From: Nemertoderma westbladi
Taxonomy: Eukaryota; Xenacoelomorpha; Nemertodermatida; Nemertodermatidae
Direction: 5' to 3'
Length of the DNA stretch: 64,000 nt
NCBI GenBank assembly: GCA_032718475.1
Contig: JAUCBJ010002101.1
Coordinates: forward strand, 1-64,000
Shown: positions 34,203-45,516 of the stretch, piece after piece
Position numbering within the stretch: the first letter of the stretch is position 1
How the letters are laid out: every line of letters begins with the position of its first letter
The notes under the pieces: model-generated
What the model was told of the DNA's origin: nothing
Database searches by the model: none
What the model saw: the letters and a program-made list of their open reading frames with translations, nothing else
Position numbers and translations under genes: made by a program

Positions 34203-34624
34203 TAAAAATTGAAATAATTAGAAACAATATTATTTTTTTATTAATGAAAGTATGAATTAATTTGTAATAGTTTTATTAATAGGCTATACTAGTAGTGCAA
34301 CAAGCTCCCGAAAATAACACTTTAATTAAAAAGCATAACAATCTAACATAACAATCAAATATATACTGGTACTGACTGGTATTTCAAATCAATATTTAGC
34401 AAATTTGGAAATATAGAATACATAGAAGTTAGTTAGTACCCTGTATATAAATTCCTGCATGGCGTATATAATATATATATAGTCTATACTCTATAACGCT
34501 TCGATGTTAGTATATAATATGTATTGACATAATGTTAGCTATAATAAAATTGTTAATTAGTCAGTGAAGACGTAAAATATGAATTATGATGGACATTGGT
34601 ATAATCAAGATATATTGATGGCGG

Positions 34625-35519
34625 CTATTCCTCATCGTGTCTCTCGCGTTGCCGAGTCTCGCGGACTCGGCAACGCTTTCCATTGGCAACATCACTGCCA
34701 AGCTGGTTGGCAGCGTTAATGACAGAACGTATAATGTTGACATCGATATCTTTATCAAGATTAAATCGATTCACAACAGCATCCAAAAAGATATCTGACT
34801 TTGCGGCATCGAAAGGAATTGCGGCATCGAAAGGAATACGTTTCGTAGAATTGATCCTAATTGGAAACAAGATTCCTTCACCCGGCTCCTTGTCAGTCCA
34901 AAGCACATGGGCAATAAGATTACCATATCCTGTAGGATTTAAATTTCTGCTCCCTAAGCTCACCAGATTTCGTCCTTCGAAGTTGACAGGAGGCTGTGTG
35001 GTGAGTGGATTTGGAGATCAGAATGCATCATTACCGCTACCCGAAGTTGATGATGTATAGTCAGAACTTTTCAGAAGCTTGCAGAGATTACGGTTTAGTT
35101 CACTCGAACGTTTATTTTGTTTAGTCTGCAACTTAAACAAGTGTATTCATAGCCTTGGTATTTTTATTTAAAGCTTTAACGATTGGTCTGGTTAGCATAG
35201 TGAAGTTGTCACTGCCAATATTTCCAATGTCATCACTTTCATCGTCATCTTCAATCATCGGTGGTGAATTGACAATGGCAACCACATTTCCAGTAACACT
35301 GAATGAATCATTATCAACAATCTGACTCTCCTCTTCTTCTCTAATAGGATTCAAAAAATCAGTATGATTGATTCGTTGGGAATCTTTAATAATAGAAACA
35401 TTGCGATTGTGAGCCTCATCTAGAAAGCCGAAACTACTATTAGCACTAAGCGATCGATTGTTAGCCTCAAGTTGTACAGTAGATGTCGTTCTTTTATTCG
35501 AATGTCCTCTTCAGAGGTG
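34625..35519 (-). pseudogene. BEN-like domain protein, copy 1 (decayed)
   Basis: Minus-strand coding remnants matching the better copy at 38985-40017. The acidic N-terminal part (NPIREEEESQI, IEDDDESDDIGN) is cut short by an extra A near 35136. After a shared in-frame TGA the frame resumes with FEGRNLVSLGSRNLNPTG, IAHVLWTDKE and DAVVNRFNLDKDI. An 18-bp tandem duplication adds six residues (IPFDAA twice). The BEN-domain call rests on the LWTDKE...LDA.K...AV..RF pattern and is tentative. Confidence 0.45.
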
Positions 35520-36008
35520 GAATATCAGGTTTAAAATATCAGGTTTGTCATGCCCATGGTACATACTAACTAACAACAGATTTTCAAATTTCATCCTCTC
35601 ATGTAAAGGAAGATTGATTACACAAGCCATTACAGGCCATAAACATAATCCTTTTGACTTATGGGCAGGTACAACACCATCTGTATTAATGCATATATAT
35701 AGGTGGTTTTCTGATTGCACCTGTGAAAAATTGAAATAACTTCCATCCGTTATGTCTTTGTATACTGATATTTGAGATTGTGAAGTGTTTCCAAAATTGG
35801 CACTGTCAGTATCATTAATGTTAAAAATTCTAGGGTACAATTTTAACAGTGCCATCACTTGATCTTCTAAGTCAATATTATAATAATTGTTCATCCCAGA
35901 TTTAATACTCTTAACGGTCACTATGTCACAGCAATCAGTAAGTACACAATTTTGAAATTCAGAGAAACGAGGAGTTCGATTAGGTAAAGGTAATAAATAT
36001 ATCAGCAA
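35511..36008 (-). pseudogene. tnp2-type transposase N-terminal part, duplicate
   Basis: 165 open codons matching 31546-31040 but without the 2-base frameshift seen there, so it preserves the original frame (RFSEFQNCVLTDCC to YHGHDKPDIL). It is cut off at the duplication junction near 35525, after which a few unrelated residues lead to a stop. It lies between the two BEN-like copies. Confidence 0.75.
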
Positions 36009-36575
36009 ATAATTCTATGATATCCTTGGCAGCTGAAATACAAACATGGTGTTTCAAAATAATATGCAAAAATGTAACTCTTTAATTACATGTACTTAAA
36101 TTACGTTTTTAATTACGTAGCTAAACATTTATTAGTTACCATCGTACTTAGGAGTTGAGCGGAATTACATTTTTACCGGATCCGGAATGAGACAAAGTTT
36201 ACCGGAACCGGATATTTTGACTTTTTTTGTACAAAAAGTTCAATTAATTAGTCTTTAAAATCAACAAATGCTTTACAACAAAAAACATTTACACATTTTT
36301 CATTTTATCATAAATAATACACATTCATAAGCACTTATCATTCACTTTAATTCATTCTTATCATTGATCATAAACATTTATTTAAAAATTAACAAATATT
36401 ATCGTGTGCGCTGTCAACACGCTTCCACGTTTAACCTTTATTGGGGATCATCAGTGAGGGGTACGTACACAGGTTCTCAACAAATATTTAAATATGATCC
36501 TGTCATTAACCCGCTTACAATTTTATAATCAAATGCCACTCTCCCAGTCCAAATTATAATTTTTAAAACTATTCC

Positions 36576-38147
36576 TTAACCCTATTAGTACCGGGCTATA
36601 AAATGTTGTACAAATACCGGGGGGGGGGGGGGGGGGGGTCATAGTGACCCCCCCCTCTAAAATCTACAAATATTTACGAAAACGTCTGATTTTTTTTTTG
36701 TACTTAGGTATCACTTGTCTGGATCCGACCGAAAAAAAAAATTTCGAAAAAATGTACTGGGGTGGTTATATTGCAGCACCAAAATTACAAGTAGTGCACA
36801 ATTTTCACAAAATTTGAAAGTTATATTTTCGGCTAATTATTTTTCAATACAGTTTTTCTGGGGTGCAAAATACATTGGAAAATATTTAAAAATGATATGA
36901 TACTATAAATAGCTGTTTAGTCCTCTCTGCGTAGGAAAAAAATGAAAAAAACAAGTAACCAGCACTTTTCAGTTAGAACACAAAATTTTTAATTCACTTA
37001 TATGATGCTATAAATTCACATTTTCAGGTTTTCGAGGGCGCTGATTCTAATGGAATACATTTCAAATATGCCAGATCATTCATTGCTACTTGTATTTTTC
37101 GGCGTAATATGGCAAATTTTGGTGCTAGCACCAAATTTCGTACCCATCACCAAAAAGTACAAGTTTGCGATGTCCAGTGCTGTTTTTATTGATTCCATTG
37201 GATTCAGGACCCTCATAAACCCGTATAACGCAAGAAACAAGGTAATACTATCTACATATCAATTTGCATATTTTCCAAAATTTGGTGCTGGCACAACAAT
37301 TTTCACCCACCGGCGAAAAATGCAAGTTTGAGAACTCTTATGAAATTTTTACTGATTCCATTGAATTCAGAACCATCACAAACCCGTATAACGCAAGAAA
37401 CAAGGTGACACAATCAATTGATATATTTGATGGTTTTCAAAATTTGGTGCTAGCACCACATTTTGCACCCACATCCGAAAAATACAAGTTTGAGATGTCT
37501 AGTTCGATAATTATATTTTCCATTGAATTCAGAACAGCCATAAACCTCTAAAACGCAAGAAATAAATTGTCACAAGCAATTTTATCTATTGAATGGATTT
37601 TAAAAATTTCGTGCTAGCACCAAAATTTGCACACAGCACCGAAAAATACAAGTTTGATACGCTTGGTGCAACTCGTATATATTTCATCGAATCCAGAACC
37701 CCAAAAAACCCCAATTGAGTAAAAAAAAGTTTCAAACAATCAATTTACAAAATTGACTTATTTCAAAATTTGGTGCTGGCACCAAAATTTGGCACCCACC
37801 GAAAAAAACAAGTTTGAAATTTCTAAATCAATTTATATGAATTCCATCCAATTTCTAACACTAAAAAACCGGTGTAAATCAAAAATAGAGATGTTACAAT
37901 TCATATTTAATTAAATGTAATTTTCAAAAAACGTCTCAAAAAAAGTGCCAAAAGTAGGGTTAAAAAATGGTGCTATAACTCGAAAAGTACCCAATATTTT
38001 TGAAAACGGTTTTCACTACTAGGAAGACAATAGATTTTTAGGAAAAGTCATAAAATTTCAGATTCCCAACTGCGTCTGTTTCAGAATTATAATAAAAAAA
38101 ACCATGGGGGTGGTCATATTGACCCCCCCCGGGTTTAATAGGGTTAA
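36576..38147. mobile_element. Non-autonomous piggyBac-type element, copy 2
   Basis: Same element in tandem unit 2 (TTAA at 36576-36579 and 38144-38147, 1,572 bases). It is a few percent diverged from copy 1; the poly-G run after TACCGG is longer (about 18 versus 14). Confidence 0.75.
37020..37815. repeat. ~165-bp tandem array, second copy
   Basis: Duplicate of the array at 32515-33310 with scattered substitutions (for example TGCAAGTTTG for TACAAGTTTG). Confidence 0.85.
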
Positions 38148-38432
38148 TAACTGACTAAACATATAAATCGGAAAATTATTATCAATTTAAATAAAAATAA
38201 ATTTAGAGTAATATTAAAGTAACTTAAATTAGTAAATTTAGACATTTTAAGTAATTTTGTGAAAAATGCAATTCATCTTATTTGTTACATGTATAATTCC
38301 GGTATACCAACTCGCTCAACTCCCAACTGTACTTAGTATTACAATTACAAAGTAGTTCACTCGAATCAAATAATCCAAATATTAATGCAGTTTTTTTATT
38401 ATTATTATTAATTATTTATTTTCAAATATTTT

Positions 38433-38634
38433 TAGTTCTTGAAAAATTTGATGCTTTTGAATGAATAATTTTTTATACCAGCTATAAAAATAAAAAGAAT
38501 GTAAAAAAATATAAAAATTAAGTTTTTATACCAATGAGGTTCAGATTATGTAGATTGTCATTGTTATTAATTAACAAACGACAGAGGTTAAAAAAGTTTA
38601 ACTTTCTGAACCTCAGACAAATTTTCAAGAACTG
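38433..38634. mobile_element. MITE-like inverted-repeat element, copy 2
   Basis: Same 200-bp inverted-repeat unit carried in tandem unit 2. Confidence 0.55.
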
Positions 38635-38984
38635 TAAAAATTGAAATAATTAGAAACAATATTATTTTTTTATTAATGAAAGTATGAATTAATTTGTAAT
38701 AGTTTTATTAATAGGCTATACTAGTAGTGCAACAAGCTCCCGAAAATAACACTTTAATTAAAAAGCATAACAATCTAACATAACAATCAAATATATACTG
38801 GTACTGACTGGTATTTCAAATCAATATTTAGCAAATTTGGAAATATAGAATACATAGAAGTTAGTTAGTACCCTGTATATAAATTCCTGCATGGCGTATA
38901 TAATATATATATAGTCTATACTCTATAACGCTTCGATGTTAGTATATAATATGTATTGACATAATGTTAGCTATAATAAAATTG

Positions 38985-40017
38985 TTAATTAGTCGGTGAA
39001 GACGTAAAATATGAATTATGATGGACATTGGTATAATAAAGATATATTGATGGGGGGTATTCCTCATCGTGTTTCTCGCGTTGCCGAGTCTTGCGGACTC
39101 GGCAATGCTTTCCATTGGCAACATCACTGCCAAGCTGGTTGACAGCGTTAATGACAGAACGTATAATGTCGACATCGATATCTTTATCAAGATTAAATCG
39201 ATTCACAACAGCATCCAAAAAGATATCTGACTTCGTGGCATCTAAAGGAATACGTTTCGTAGAATTGATCCTAATTGGAAACAAGATTCCTTCACCCAGC
39301 TCCTTGTCAGTCCAAAGCACACGGGCAATAAGATTACCATATCTTGTAGGATTTAAATTTCTGCTCCCTAAGCTCACCAGATTTCGTCCTTTGAAGTTGA
39401 CAGGAGGCTGTGTGAGTGGATTTGGAGATCAGAATGCATCATTACCGCTACCCGAAGTTGATGATGTATAGTCAGAACTTTTCAGAAGCTTGCAGACATT
39501 ACGGTTTAGTTCACTCGAACGTTTATTTTGTTTAGTCTGCAACTTAACAAGTGTATTCATAGCCTTGGTATTTTTATTTAAAGCTTTAACGATTGGTCTG
39601 GTTAGCATAGTGATGTTGTCACTGCCAATATTCCCAATGTCATAACTTTCATCGTCATCTTCAATCATCGGTGGTGAATTGACAATGGCAACCACATTTC
39701 CTGTAACACTGAATGAATCATTATCAACAATCTGACTCTCCTCTTCTTCTCTAATAGGATTCAAAAAATCAGTATGATTGATTCGTTGGGAATCTTCAAT
39801 AATAGAAACATTGCGATTGTGAGCCTCATCTAGAAAGCCGAAACTACTATTAGCACTAAGCGATCGATTGTTAGCCTCAAGTTGTAGACGTCGTTCTTTT
39901 ATTCGAATGTCCTCTTCAGAGCTGGAATGGCCAAGGTAAACTGCTTTAACAAACCCAGAAGGACTCTCTTTGTTCTTTAAATTGAATGTCTAGTCATCGA
40001 ACTGTATCTCTTTTCCT
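38985..40017 (-). pseudogene. BEN-like domain protein linked to tnp2 transposase, copy 2
   Basis: A minus-strand exon starts after an acceptor-like TTTTTTCCAG (ending near 40018). Its frame reads SGFVKAVYLGHSSSEED, an acidic stretch, TSGSGNDAF, then an in-frame TGA at 39429-39431. The same frame continues with FKGRNLVSLGSRNLNP, IARVLWTDKELGEG, LDATKSDIFLDAVVNRF and a basic end to 38985. A TAG also occurs near 39990. The C-terminal half has the layout of a BEN domain, a DNA-binding module also found in transposons. Gene order (BEN-like, then tnp2) on one strand suggests the two proteins of one transposon; known animal relatives should be checked. Confidence 0.45.
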
Positions 40018-40426
40018 CTGGAAAAAATAATAAGATGTAAAGGGGTCCGATGCTAGGGGTGTCCCACTTGGGAGGTACAGGCGCTCGTCGAGGTCTAGAA
40101 AGTGAAATTGGGAGGGGAGCTCTCGAGCTGAGACCAACATCTGAGGATGAGAGCGCCGTAGATATTATTGGTAATCCATCAGCAACCACAAGAGCATTGG
40201 AATAATTCATATCCATGGAACCTAATCGCCAATCCAAAGGGCATTGACAATGTCAAATTATCTAGGAGTAGGGCCACCTCTAGCTGTCTCTAGGCCTATC
40301 AGTGTACTGCTATTATTGATAATAAGTCTAAAAGGTAGGCTATGTATGCTAAGTGGGTAAACTTTTCACTTTCACCTTCTGGTTACCGGTAAGACATTTT
40401 TAAACCTCTGTAGTGTGTATTTGTAG

Positions 40427-40829
40427 TAGTAAATGACCGGTTAACCGGGCCGGGTTGGGGTGACCCGGACTCAGACCCAGCAAAAAAGATGCTGGGTACC
40501 TGGTTTTATTAAAATTAAGCAATTTGCGTGAATGAGAATGACAAGCCTGTTTGACATACCTATATATGTAGGTACCAGTACACAAAGTTGCCTAAAGCAG
40601 TAGTAGTAGTAGTAAAGTAGTAGTAGCATCTTCTTAGATTTTATTCATTTCCGATTTTCGATTTTTTTTTCAATTTTTTTTCTTTTGATTTATCATTTTT
40701 TTTAGATTTTATTTTATTTGTATCATTTTTGATATCACAAGTGTTGACCCGGACCCGGACCCTGCGTTTTTGAGACAGACCTGGACCCGGAACCGGACCC
40801 AGCAAAATGTTCGACCCGGTCGTTTACTA
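40427..40829. mobile_element. Non-autonomous hAT-like element
   Basis: 403 bases with inverted ends TAGTAAATGACCGG / CCGGTCGTTTACTA (one mismatch), flanked by 8-bp near-identical sites ATTTGTAG (40419-40426) and ATCTGTAG (40830-40837). Ends of ~14 bp with an 8-bp duplication fit hAT. The interior has ACCCGGAC and GGACCC words and a T-rich middle, no ORF. Confidence 0.7.
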
Positions 40830-40837
40830 ATCTGTAG

Positions 40838-42481
40838 CCTAATTTACCTTAAATTTACCTTTATATCTTAAATTAAAGATAATGTGCTATATTTTCAGAA
40901 TCTAAAAACATATTTTGAACATCTAGTCAACTTAAAAACTTAATGGCATGGCAAATTGCCTAATTTTAATAAAGTTTTTAGTTTTGAATTTCATAAATGT
41001 TATACCACATTTTAGGGTTGCCTTGTATTCCTGAGCAATAAATATTTTGATATTAAATGAATTTTTATATGGTTCTATCTCTTGTTTTATAATTTAGATA
41101 TTATAATTTCAATAATAGCCATGACTAATTCAATTTTCACACCTCAAATGTGGTCTCACTATGTCACGCTGTGACTTGTCACAGTGACTTTTTATACACC
41201 TTTTTTAAAATAATTTGAGAACAAATCATAATCATTATTTTTTCTTTCTAATACTAGTACTTTCGGGTACTAGTACTGTAGTAGCCAACAGTCAGAGAGA
41301 ACATCAGTGTGCCTATGCTATATTGTACTGATGTAGGCCTACTGTCAGACTGTTGTAGTAGTATTACTGTATTGTGTATTAGCCTATTACAGTAGGCCTA
41401 TTACTATAGCACATCAACCAGCTTATATATCAAGGTATCTCAAGATCTCATTTGTGATTGGTTACTGCTATGTGATGATTCATGAATGTGATGCAACAAT
41501 ATAGTTTTGTCAAATTTAGCAAAGAAAATAACAAATGTACTTATAACCTAAAACTTGAGATATTTGTTAAATTATCTAGTAATGTTCTTGACAAATTTAC
41601 TTATTATACATCATTTTATTAAACTTAATAGGAGTGTAATTAAAACTAGTAAGCATTGGTAAATCTGTTAAGACAACATTGAGGAACCAAGTAATTTGTA
41701 TGTACTGGTAATTTAAGAAAGTTTTATGAACCGGGTTATACTAGCAGCAGCCTAAATACTGTATTATTTTGACCTAATTAGCAATTAATAAGCAAAACTA
41801 AGAAATGGAAATCAATCAAGGGAAACAGCGCCTATCTAAGCATTCACATTAAGAATCAGGCACACTTTAACAACACAACACAAATAGCGTAGCAATAAGT
41901 TAGTAGTACAGCAGATAGCGCTAACTACACCAATCAGCTAGTGCACTAAATACCCATACGTTAGTACATCAGTATACCAGTATTAGTCATCCAATCAGTC
42001 AGTCAGTCAATGTATGAACCACAGGCCACCCAAAGCCACACATAGGACTCCTAACTAAACCCAAATTCTGCCCCCTAATACTACAAAGTAGAGACGAAAA
42101 TCTGGATCGTCAGCCCCCTAATACTGTAACAGCGGCTGGTCCCCGGTCCTCAACTGACTAGCCCCGACCGCAACGGTGGCCCCCCCGCCAGCGTCACCCC
42201 GCTTTGGATCCTCTGCACTCCCTTCCGTCGCTTCCCCTCCGTGCGCCCACCGCGCCTACCGGTGCTTTAGCCCTCCATGTTAGAACAATTAGCTACCGTA
42301 TCGGCGCATGTATTCGCAAAACATTCTGACAGTCTAAAGAAATCCCGTAGGATTATCGCATCTCAATCACATAGAATTCAGTAATTAAAAGTGGAAATCA
42401 TAGTTCGAGATTGTAATTAGCAGTAATCATGGTCAAATATGCGTAATTTAAGAAAAAACAGCAAAGAATTTAAATCAGAAA
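40838..42481. other. No gene recognised; one GC-rich patch
   Basis: Mostly AT-rich. A GC-rich patch at ~42130-42270 (runs of CCCCCG, TCCGTCGCTTCCCC) stands out in composition but gives no convincing protein. Confidence 0.4.
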
Positions 42482-42835
42482 TTACACAGAAGCAGAATAA
42501 GGAATTACACAGAATAATTGCGAAAAATAATATATAACAAGGGTACAATAAAATATTGCAGGTACACATACCGGAAACACAGCCAATTTATAGATGATGA
42601 AATAGGGATGACGCAATAATCGTCCCATTGGCCCAGCAACCCACGCCACCATTAGACCAACCTGGAACAGCTGGGCCAATAAGGAAGCCGGATTGTGATC
42701 CTCGGGGGCTTCCAAATCGCAAATTAATACCATATATGGTAATGGACTGCCTCCTGGGTTGCTGGCCCTAACATTAATTTCACGATTATTAAAGTACATT
42801 AAGCACAATATGATATAAAGCCAATTTGAAGACAA
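42482..42835 (-). CDS. Unrecognised ORF (hypothetical, weak)
   Basis: 117 codons. The middle (SNPGGSPLPYMVLICDLE, EDHNPASLLAQLFQ) is less AT-rich than its surroundings and looks possibly coding. The opposite strand is also open there, with a proline-rich reading (PLAQQPTPPLDQPG), so the strand is uncertain. The C-terminus is hydrophobic and may be chance. No family recognised. Confidence 0.2.
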   Translation of the reverse strand: MSSNWLYIILCLMYFNNREINVRASNPGGSPLPYMVLICDLEAPEDHNPASLLAQLFQVGLMVAWVAGPMGRLLRHPYFIIYKLAVFPVCVPAIFYCTLVIYYFSQLFCVIPYSASV

Positions 42836-44502
42836 ATATTACGAAAATTAATGCAAATTCACAATTAATCCGATTAATACCAATAAACAGCAAGCTCATA
42901 TCAAGGTTTTATAGGAAACTTGCTACCGTAAATATGATTTATTTATGTTTTATTACAAAATTACGTAAGTAAGGCTACATACTATACAAAATGGATAAAA
43001 TCTATAAACTCGGATATTTTATTTTCCCTTTCTAATTACGGCTGTACGTCATTATGGCTTATCTAAATATTCTATACTGTATAATGGGCTGATAATAGTA
43101 CACAGCGCCATATATCGTAACAGATGCATTATATATTTTTCTATAAACCTGCGAAAATTTGGAAAGTTTTGATAAAATTACCATTGCCTTTTTTAGTGTA
43201 TCATAAACTGTTGGGCATATAATGCCCAACCCCAGGTGGAATCTCGGACAAAAGAGCCCAGGTGGAATAGGGTTAAATATGTTGCCAAATAACAATGAAT
43301 AACAGTATAAAACAATATAAAATACGCGGTGCTGGCAGTTAATCAACAGTCAGACGTTTGCCGTAAGTGCAGAGTTCAATGCAAAGTGCAGTAAAGAGAT
43401 GCAGAGAGATAATATATTGTGTTTGATAACCCTCTGGCAATCTGGCCACGGATGGTCTCGGGTAGAAGTCAGAATGAATGATTTTGTCGCACTGCGGCAT
43501 ATTCATACTGTATGTGAACAAGGCCTCAAGAAATCATAAAGAGAAAATTGTGCTGATTGGTGGGGAATTAACACAGAGGCTGTGGGACAAATAAAAAACA
43601 CTGGCCAATGGCTGGTGATTTCGCCACTATAGCTCAGCACCAAAATAAACACTAGAGGGCGTAAGTTTTATAAGTTTGAGATACTGCTACTTTTAGAGTA
43701 GTTCGTGCATTGCACAAAAATGACACATTTTTGCTGCAAAAGTTATAACAACTAACCTCCAACGAAGCCGACGTAAACCTTGACGAGTCATGGCAGTTGG
43801 TGCAGCTCGTTCATATTAAAAAGGCTCCAACAACCACCACGGGGGTTAGCGTTGTCCGACTCACACCATTTGATACATCCACCGTGGGCCAACTCATATA
43901 TACTCAATGTCTATCACAAACAAAATAAAAACAATTTTAAGTTAGGCAAATTACATTTTCAACTTATTTTTTTTAGGTACCAAAAAAAATTAGGGGTTAG
44001 GGTAAAAAAAATAAGCGGCAAATTTGAATTTCATTCATATATCAGTCAATCAGTACAGCAGTACAAGGATAATACTGAAGTATTCACTCATTCTGGCAGA
44101 GCCTGATAGACATTCAATAAACAGTACTGTATCTAACTAAGGCAGTAAGGGGCAATGGACAGAAATCAGTATCAGCCAGTCAGTGATCTTCAGTGGTATA
44201 TAACTTGGTCAGTTGGTACCGTAAGTAGATGGTCGAACCTTGGGTACTTCACTGTTTTCCAGGGCTTCGGTCATGTAACAATTGTATAATTTTATTGAAG
44301 GATATACATTTCAAGAACAAGGAGACATTCATATATTAGTATTAAATTGAATAATTATGATAGAAAATAATTAAAAATTAAATTAAAAAATGAAAAAAAT
44401 TTATTTAAAATTTTATAAATTTAAAATTTATTTTTCTGAACTATATCGTATATATTATTATATTCCATGGTCTATTTATGGTACCAGTATAATCTATATG
44501 AC
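42836..44502. other. No gene recognised
   Basis: AT-rich. It contains a short perfect hairpin at 43209-43229 (GTTGGGCAT ATA ATGCCCAAC) followed by two CCAGGTGGAAT copies; nothing coding was supported. Confidence 0.4.
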
Positions 44503-44810
44503 CTACTTATGATAATCTGCAAAGCATTTTTTATCATGGCAGAGCCCTGGATTCCCAATGCACTGTTTGCACTCATACCGAGTTTCTACATTTCTTTTGT
44601 CTCCCACTTCCTTCAATTTTGGACAGTACATGTGTAGTGGCATGTCCACTAGAACATTATCGACCGGGGTTTGTTGATTCAATGCAGCTATTTGAAAGTC
44701 TCCAAACGGAATTTTTGTATGTGTATCTTGCTTGAATCTAACATATCCATTCAATAAAAGACGTTGAGTAAAATGGATGCCAAGCTTCTTAAACCATGCT
44801 AAACTTACTT
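44503..44810 (-). pseudogene. piggyBac-type transposase, C-terminal fragment
   Basis: Open coding remnant reading FKKLGIHFTQRLLLNGYVRF (split over the first ATG at 44754) and ending in the cysteine-rich domain RYECKQCIGNPGLCHDKKC...YHK. This domain, with CxxC...C...C spacing and a final F.xYH, is the C-terminal zinc-binding module by which piggyBac-type transposases contact their transposon ends. The catalytic core is missing. The neighbouring LINE at 44865 may have removed the rest. Confidence 0.7.
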
Positions 44811-44864
44811 ACGAACAAGAACAAGCCTCACTCTCCGATAAACTCACCAGGCATGCATATCATC

Positions 44865-45516
44865 CGATCGGATAAGCATAAGCTCAAAAGATGGTATGCT
44901 TGAGCATGTGGATGACTTCTGTTACCTGGGATCATGGATCCGGAAGTCAGGTGAGGACCTTCGAATACGTAAGGGAAAGGCATGGGCAGCCTTGAATAGG
45001 CTTACGAGGATTTGGAAGTCAACGAGAATTAAACGGAAACTTAAGGTCCGATTATTTAGAGCAGCAGTGGTTCCATTACTCCTCTTCGGGAGTCCATGCT
45101 GGGCTCTAACTGCTAAGGAAACCAAATCTCTGGATGGCACATTCACAAGAATGCTACGCCGGGTTCATTGTGTCAAGTACAATGCACACATCTCCAACCA
45201 GACACTATATAACATTGGAGATGTCCCCAAGCTTGGCATTAGGACAAAATCGCCTCCGCTTTGCAGGACATTGCTTTCGCCGTGAGGACCAGTCAGTGCA
45301 TAATCTTATACTTTGGCAGCCTCATGGAGTGAATAAGCATGGTGGACAGCCCATGACTTTCTTGAGACGCATCTTAAAGGACACTGGTCTTGAAGATGCG
45401 GATGATCTAGCAAATGTCATGGGTGATAGGGAGTTGTGGCGGTGCAATTTTGTCGATAAGCCGGCACAGCATTCTTAAATATGCAGCTGCAATGCAGCAT
45501 GCCGATCCTAGTAGTA
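44865..45516 (+). mobile_element. EN-RT LINE fragment, 5'-truncated
   Basis: Begins in the FCYLGSWIRKSGED region, loses its frame near 45230 (deletion of ~10 bases relative to the 23191 copy) and ends at the normal 3' terminus GATCCTAGTAGTA (45516). It is several percent diverged from the 23191 copy. No target duplication was found. It abuts the Penelope-like element directly. Confidence 0.9.

Larger units (their letters stand above)
31029..35519. repeat. 4.5-kb tandem duplication, unit 1
   Basis: Aligns almost continuously with 35529-39927: tnp2 fragment, CCGG block, piggyBac-type element, MITE-like inverted repeat and BEN-like ORF, all in the same order. The units meet at ~35520 through a short ATATCAGG-containing spacer. 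Small differences include an 18-bp duplication at ~34803-34838 and different poly-G lengths. Confidence 0.93.
35529..39927. repeat. 4.4-kb tandem duplication, unit 2
   Basis: Second unit. Its right flank (from 39928) carries the original 5' part of the BEN-like exon, so this side probably keeps the ancestral arrangement. The left flank of unit 1 keeps the 3' part of the tnp2-like gene. Confidence 0.93.

Noticed and set aside
42130-42270. GC-rich patch as an rRNA fragment or CpG-island promoter
   Set aside because: No recognisable rRNA motif, and no gene starts next to it.
43780-44106. 108-codon ORF
   Set aside because: Low-complexity AT-rich translation in its second half, no recognisable domain, no neighbouring signals.
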